A stretch of 64,000 nucleotides of DNA from Comamonadaceae bacterium G21597-S1 (GTDB lineage: Bacteria > Pseudomonadota > Gammaproteobacteria > Burkholderiales > Burkholderiaceae_C). Positions 61,552-64,000 of the stretch are shown here, piece after piece (position 1 is the stretch's first letter; the number at the start of each line of letters is the position of its first letter). The position numbers were made by a program, and so were the translations under genes. Below the pieces are notes generated by a model. That model made no database searches, was not told where the DNA came from, and worked only from the letters and a program-made list of their open reading frames with translations. The DNA lies in NCBI GenBank assembly GCA_027214345.1, contig JAPWHR010000009.1, positions 1 through 64,000 of the forward strand, read 5' to 3'.

Positions 61552-62526
61552 ATGAAGATGACCCGCTTTTCCCTTGTTTCCATTGCCCTGGCGGCATGCC
61601 TGCCCTTGGCCTCGGCCCATGCGCAGGGGTTCCCCGACAAACCGCTCAAGATCGTCGTGCCGTATTCCGCCGGTGGCGGCGGCGACATTCTTGCGCGCAT
61701 GTTTGCCGAACAACTCAAGGATCGCCTGGGTCAACCGGTGATCGTCGAGAACAAGCCTGGCGCCGGAACCCTGATCGGTTCGGAGTACGTCGCCAAGTCT
61801 GCACCCGACGGCTATACCTTGCTGCTCACCACGAACAGCTTGCTGATCGCCCCGATTCTCAATGCCGGCGCGGCCAAGTTCGATCCGGTGAAGGATTTCG
61901 CTCCAGTCGCGCCGATCGGCAGCATTGCCATCATGTTGGTGGCCAACCCTTCGCTGCCGGCGAACAATGCCGCCGAACTGGTGGCGTATCTGAAGAAGAA
62001 CCCGGGCAAGGTCAGCTTTGCCTCGGCTGGCGCCGGCGGCATCACGCACCTGTCGGGCGAGCTCTTCAAGATGCGCGCCGGTGTGGACATGGTGCACGTG
62101 CCTTACAAAGGCGCGGCTCCCGCATTGACCGATCTGATGGGTGGCCAGGTCGGACTGCTGTTCGACGCGGTGATCACGGCATACCCGCACGTCAAGTCCG
62201 GCAAGCTCAAGGCCATCGGCCTGGGCAATGCAACACGGTGGGCCGGTGCGCCCGACGTGCCGACGATTGCCGAATCCGGTTTGCCGGATTTCAAGGTCAG
62301 TGGCTGGTACGGCGTGCTGGCGCCCGCGGGTACCCCGGCCAAGGTTCTCGAGCGCCTCAATTCCGAGGCCAACGCCATCATCAAGGACCCGGAGTTCGCG
62401 CGCAAGCTCCAGGAGAAGGGCCTGACGCCGATGGGTGGCAGCCTGGAGCAGTACCGCGTCACGGTGCAGGAGGACCATGCCACCTGGCACAAGGTCATCA
62501 AGGACGGCCACATCAGTTTGCAATAA
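61552..62526 (+). CDS. Bug/TctC-family periplasmic receptor
   Basis: 324 residues with a signal peptide (RFSLVSIALAACLPLASAHA). Bug signatures: LKIVVPYSAGGGGDILARM, PVIVENKPGAGTLIGSEYVA, VHVPYKGAAPALTDLMGGQV. These proteins bind carboxylates for tripartite tricarboxylate transport or sensing and are greatly expanded in Alcaligenaceae. No TctA/TctB membrane partners here. Probably captures the acid degraded by the flanking enzymes. AGAAGGAGA precedes the ATG. Confidence 0.9.
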   Translation: MKMTRFSLVSIALAACLPLASAHAQGFPDKPLKIVVPYSAGGGGDILARMFAEQLKDRLGQPVIVENKPGAGTLIGSEYVAKSAPDGYTLLLTTNSLLIAPILNAGAAKFDPVKDFAPVAPIGSIAIMLVANPSLPANNAAELVAYLKKNPGKVSFASAGAGGITHLSGELFKMRAGVDMVHVPYKGAAPALTDLMGGQVGLLFDAVITAYPHVKSGKLKAIGLGNATRWAGAPDVPTIAESGLPDFKVSGWYGVLAPAGTPAKVLERLNSEANAIIKDPEFARKLQEKGLTPMGGSLEQYRVTVQEDHATWHKVIKDGHISLQ

Positions 62527-62548
62527 GCCACGGGAGGCAAGCGCGTTC

Positions 62549-62950
62549 ATGCAGACACACACGACCCAGGACGGACCGCCATCGGCGATCCACCCCGAGC
62601 AGCAGTACCAGGCGTATCTGGCCCAGGGCAGCTTCATGCTGCTGCGGGCCAAGGCCAGCGGCCGGTTCATCTTCTATCCGCGGGTGGCCGAACCGCTGAC
62701 CGGCGACACCGATCTCGAGTGGGTGCCTGCCAGTGGCCTGGGGCGCGTGTATTCGGTGACAGTGGTGCGCAAGCGCCCGCCCGAGCAGGACTACAACGTG
62801 GCCTTGATCGACCTGCAGGAGGGCCCGCGCATGATGAGCCGGGTCGAGGGCATTGCACCTGCGGACGTACGCATCGGCATGGCGGTGCGGGCCAGGATCG
62901 TGCAGCAGGATGACCAGCCCTTGCTGGTGTTCGAGCCGGCCACGGCGTGA
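62549..62950 (+). CDS. DUF35-like OB-fold protein lacking zinc cysteines
   Basis: 133 residues. RFIFYPRVAEPLTGDTDLEW followed by GRVYSVTVVRKRPP and NVALIDLQEGPRMMSRVEGI fits the DUF35 acyl-CoA-associated OB-fold family that pairs with thiolase-like proteins. The usual N-terminal CxxC and CxxC of the zinc ribbon are replaced (RAKASG and AEPLTG), so no ribbon can form. It should stabilise or direct the adjacent thiolase. Confidence 0.75.
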   Translation: MQTHTTQDGPPSAIHPEQQYQAYLAQGSFMLLRAKASGRFIFYPRVAEPLTGDTDLEWVPASGLGRVYSVTVVRKRPPEQDYNVALIDLQEGPRMMSRVEGIAPADVRIGMAVRARIVQQDDQPLLVFEPATA

Positions 62951-63000
62951 CACGGCTTCACGGCTCTGCAGGAGCCGCATTTTTGAGGAACAGGGACGGT

Positions 63001-64000
63001 ATGGATAAATTTCCGAGAGCGGCCACGGCCATCGTGGGCGGTGCGACCTATGGCATGGGACAAGCGCCGGGGCTGTCGTCGATGGATATTGCAGTGCATG
63101 CGTCACTGCAGGCGCTGGGCCAGGCGCAGTTGACGCCGCAAGACGTCGACGGTGTCTTCGTGGCCTTGCCCGATGACTTCCTGTCGGGCCTGTCGCTGTC
63201 GGAGTACCTGGGCATACAGCCGCGTATTGCCGACAACAACCGCACTGGCGGATCGTCGTTCCAGACCTATGTGCTGATGGCCGCTCTGGCGCTGGCCAGC
63301 GGCCAGTGCAACGTGGCGCTGGTTGCCTATGGCAGCAACCAGCGCTCGGGTGCAGGCAAGCTGGTCAGCGGCATGAAGGCCAGCCCATACGAGGCTCCAT
63401 ACAAGCTCTTGCGTCCGATCTCGGCATATGCGTTGGCAGCGGCGCGACACATGCACGAGTTCGGTACCCGCAAGGAGCAACTTGGCGCGGTCGCGCTGGC
63501 CGCGCGGCAATGGGCCCGCCTCAATCCGGACGCGGTGATGCGCGACCCGTTGACGATGGACGATTATCTCGGCGCGCGCATGATTTCCGATCCGTTCGGC
63601 GTTCGCGATTGCTGCCTGCTGACCGACGGTGGTGCTGCCATCGTCATGGTGCGTGCTGACCTTGCCCGGGATCTGGTGCGCAAGCCGGTCTATGTCCTGG
63701 GAGCGGCCGAGTCTACAGACCACCTGGCCATCTCGTCGATGCCCGACTTGACGACGACTGCGGCGGCGCGCTCCGGTCCGCGTGCATTCGCGCAGGCTGG
63801 CGTCAAGCCATCCGACATTGATGTCGTGCAGCTCTACGATGCCTTCACGATCAACACGATCCTGTTCCTGGAGGACCTGGGGTTCTGCAAGAAGGGTGAG
63901 GGTGGCGCATTCGTCGAAGGGGGGCGCATCGCTCCAGGGGGCAGCTTGCCGGTCAACACCAATGGCGGTGGCTTGTCGTGCGTGCATCCAGGCATGTATG
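63001..64000 (+). CDS. Thiolase-like acetyl-CoA acyltransferase (SCP2 type), truncated by window edge
   Basis: 333 residues visible, open at the right edge. AIVGGATYGMG, SMDIAVHASLQALGQAQLTP, VALVAYGSNQRSGAGK, DPFGVRDCCLLTDGGAAIVM and VNTNGGGLSCVHPGMY match SCP2-type thiolases, which work with a DUF35 partner. The Cys in GGGLSCVHPGM is in the expected C-terminal catalytic region. It would complete beta-oxidation by thiolytic cleavage. Confidence 0.88.
   Translation, partial: MDKFPRAATAIVGGATYGMGQAPGLSSMDIAVHASLQALGQAQLTPQDVDGVFVALPDDFLSGLSLSEYLGIQPRIADNNRTGGSSFQTYVLMAALALASGQCNVALVAYGSNQRSGAGKLVSGMKASPYEAPYKLLRPISAYALAAARHMHEFGTRKEQLGAVALAARQWARLNPDAVMRDPLTMDDYLGARMISDPFGVRDCCLLTDGGAAIVMVRADLARDLVRKPVYVLGAAESTDHLAISSMPDLTTTAAARSGPRAFAQAGVKPSDIDVVQLYDAFTINTILFLEDLGFCKKGEGGAFVEGGRIAPGGSLPVNTNGGGLSCVHPGMY

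Overview
The window is GC-rich betaproteobacterial DNA, most likely Burkholderiales and probably Alcaligenaceae (Bordetella/Achromobacter-like). The basis is the high GC, a Bug/TctC-type periplasmic receptor, a choline ABC transporter joined to betB-betA, and a BcepC6B/BPP-1-like podophage gene order. The genus is inference and cannot be fixed from the sequence alone.

Layout. (1) Bases 1-1252 are chromosomal scar tissue beside a tRNA gene: an IS21-like end, a frameshifted IS5-family transposase, and the arm-binding domain of a P4-type integrase. (2) Bases 1253-44533 are a complete-looking ~43.3 kb prophage in the 3' end of tRNA-Gly(CCC), bounded by a 27-bp direct repeat. (3) Bases 44508-44581 hold the intact tRNA. 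(4) Bases 44582-51445 are a choline-to-glycine-betaine locus, choX-choW-choV-betB-betA, preceded by a hairpin-rich leader. (5) Bases 51446-54757 are miscellaneous genes: glutathione peroxidase, a coiled-coil protein, an MFS transporter and a DUF599 protein. (6) Bases 54815-64000 are a LysR-headed CoA-thioester catabolic cluster: CoA-transferase, enoyl-CoA hydratase, an ATP-grasp acyl-CoA synthetase fused to a 3-hydroxyacyl-CoA dehydrogenase, a Bug receptor, an OB-fold partner and a thiolase cut by the window edge.

Prophage organisation. A leftward early operon starts at a PL-like promoter (12346-12375). It runs through small coupled genes, a RecT-like protein, a PD-(D/E)XK nuclease, a DnaQ-like exonuclease, a Tad2-like (anti-Thoeris) protein, an HD phosphohydrolase and a repeat-rich C5-cytosine methyltransferase to xis-int. 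The immunity region (12430-14612) has a repressor without a visible autoprotease domain. Its leftward transcript continues through a string of tiny membrane or secreted proteins to a terminator placed just before PL. A Cro-like gene is read rightward from a PR-like promoter. PL and PR carry the same palindrome (TATGCG-N4-CGCATA) at the same position between -35 and -10. Rightward genes then encode replication (YdaU/DnaT-like, RusA), packaging (TerS, TerL), portal, scaffold, capsid, tail fibre and tailspike, tail-tube parts, internal virion proteins including a 2654-residue polyvalent protein, and lysis (holin, endolysin, Rz, Rz1).

The most interesting signals are the lysogeny-expressed mini-protein cassette, the twin operators, the Tad2-like fusion, the five-repeat methyltransferase, the arm-type repeats at both prophage ends, the hairpin-rich choX leader, and the synthetase-dehydrogenase fusion.
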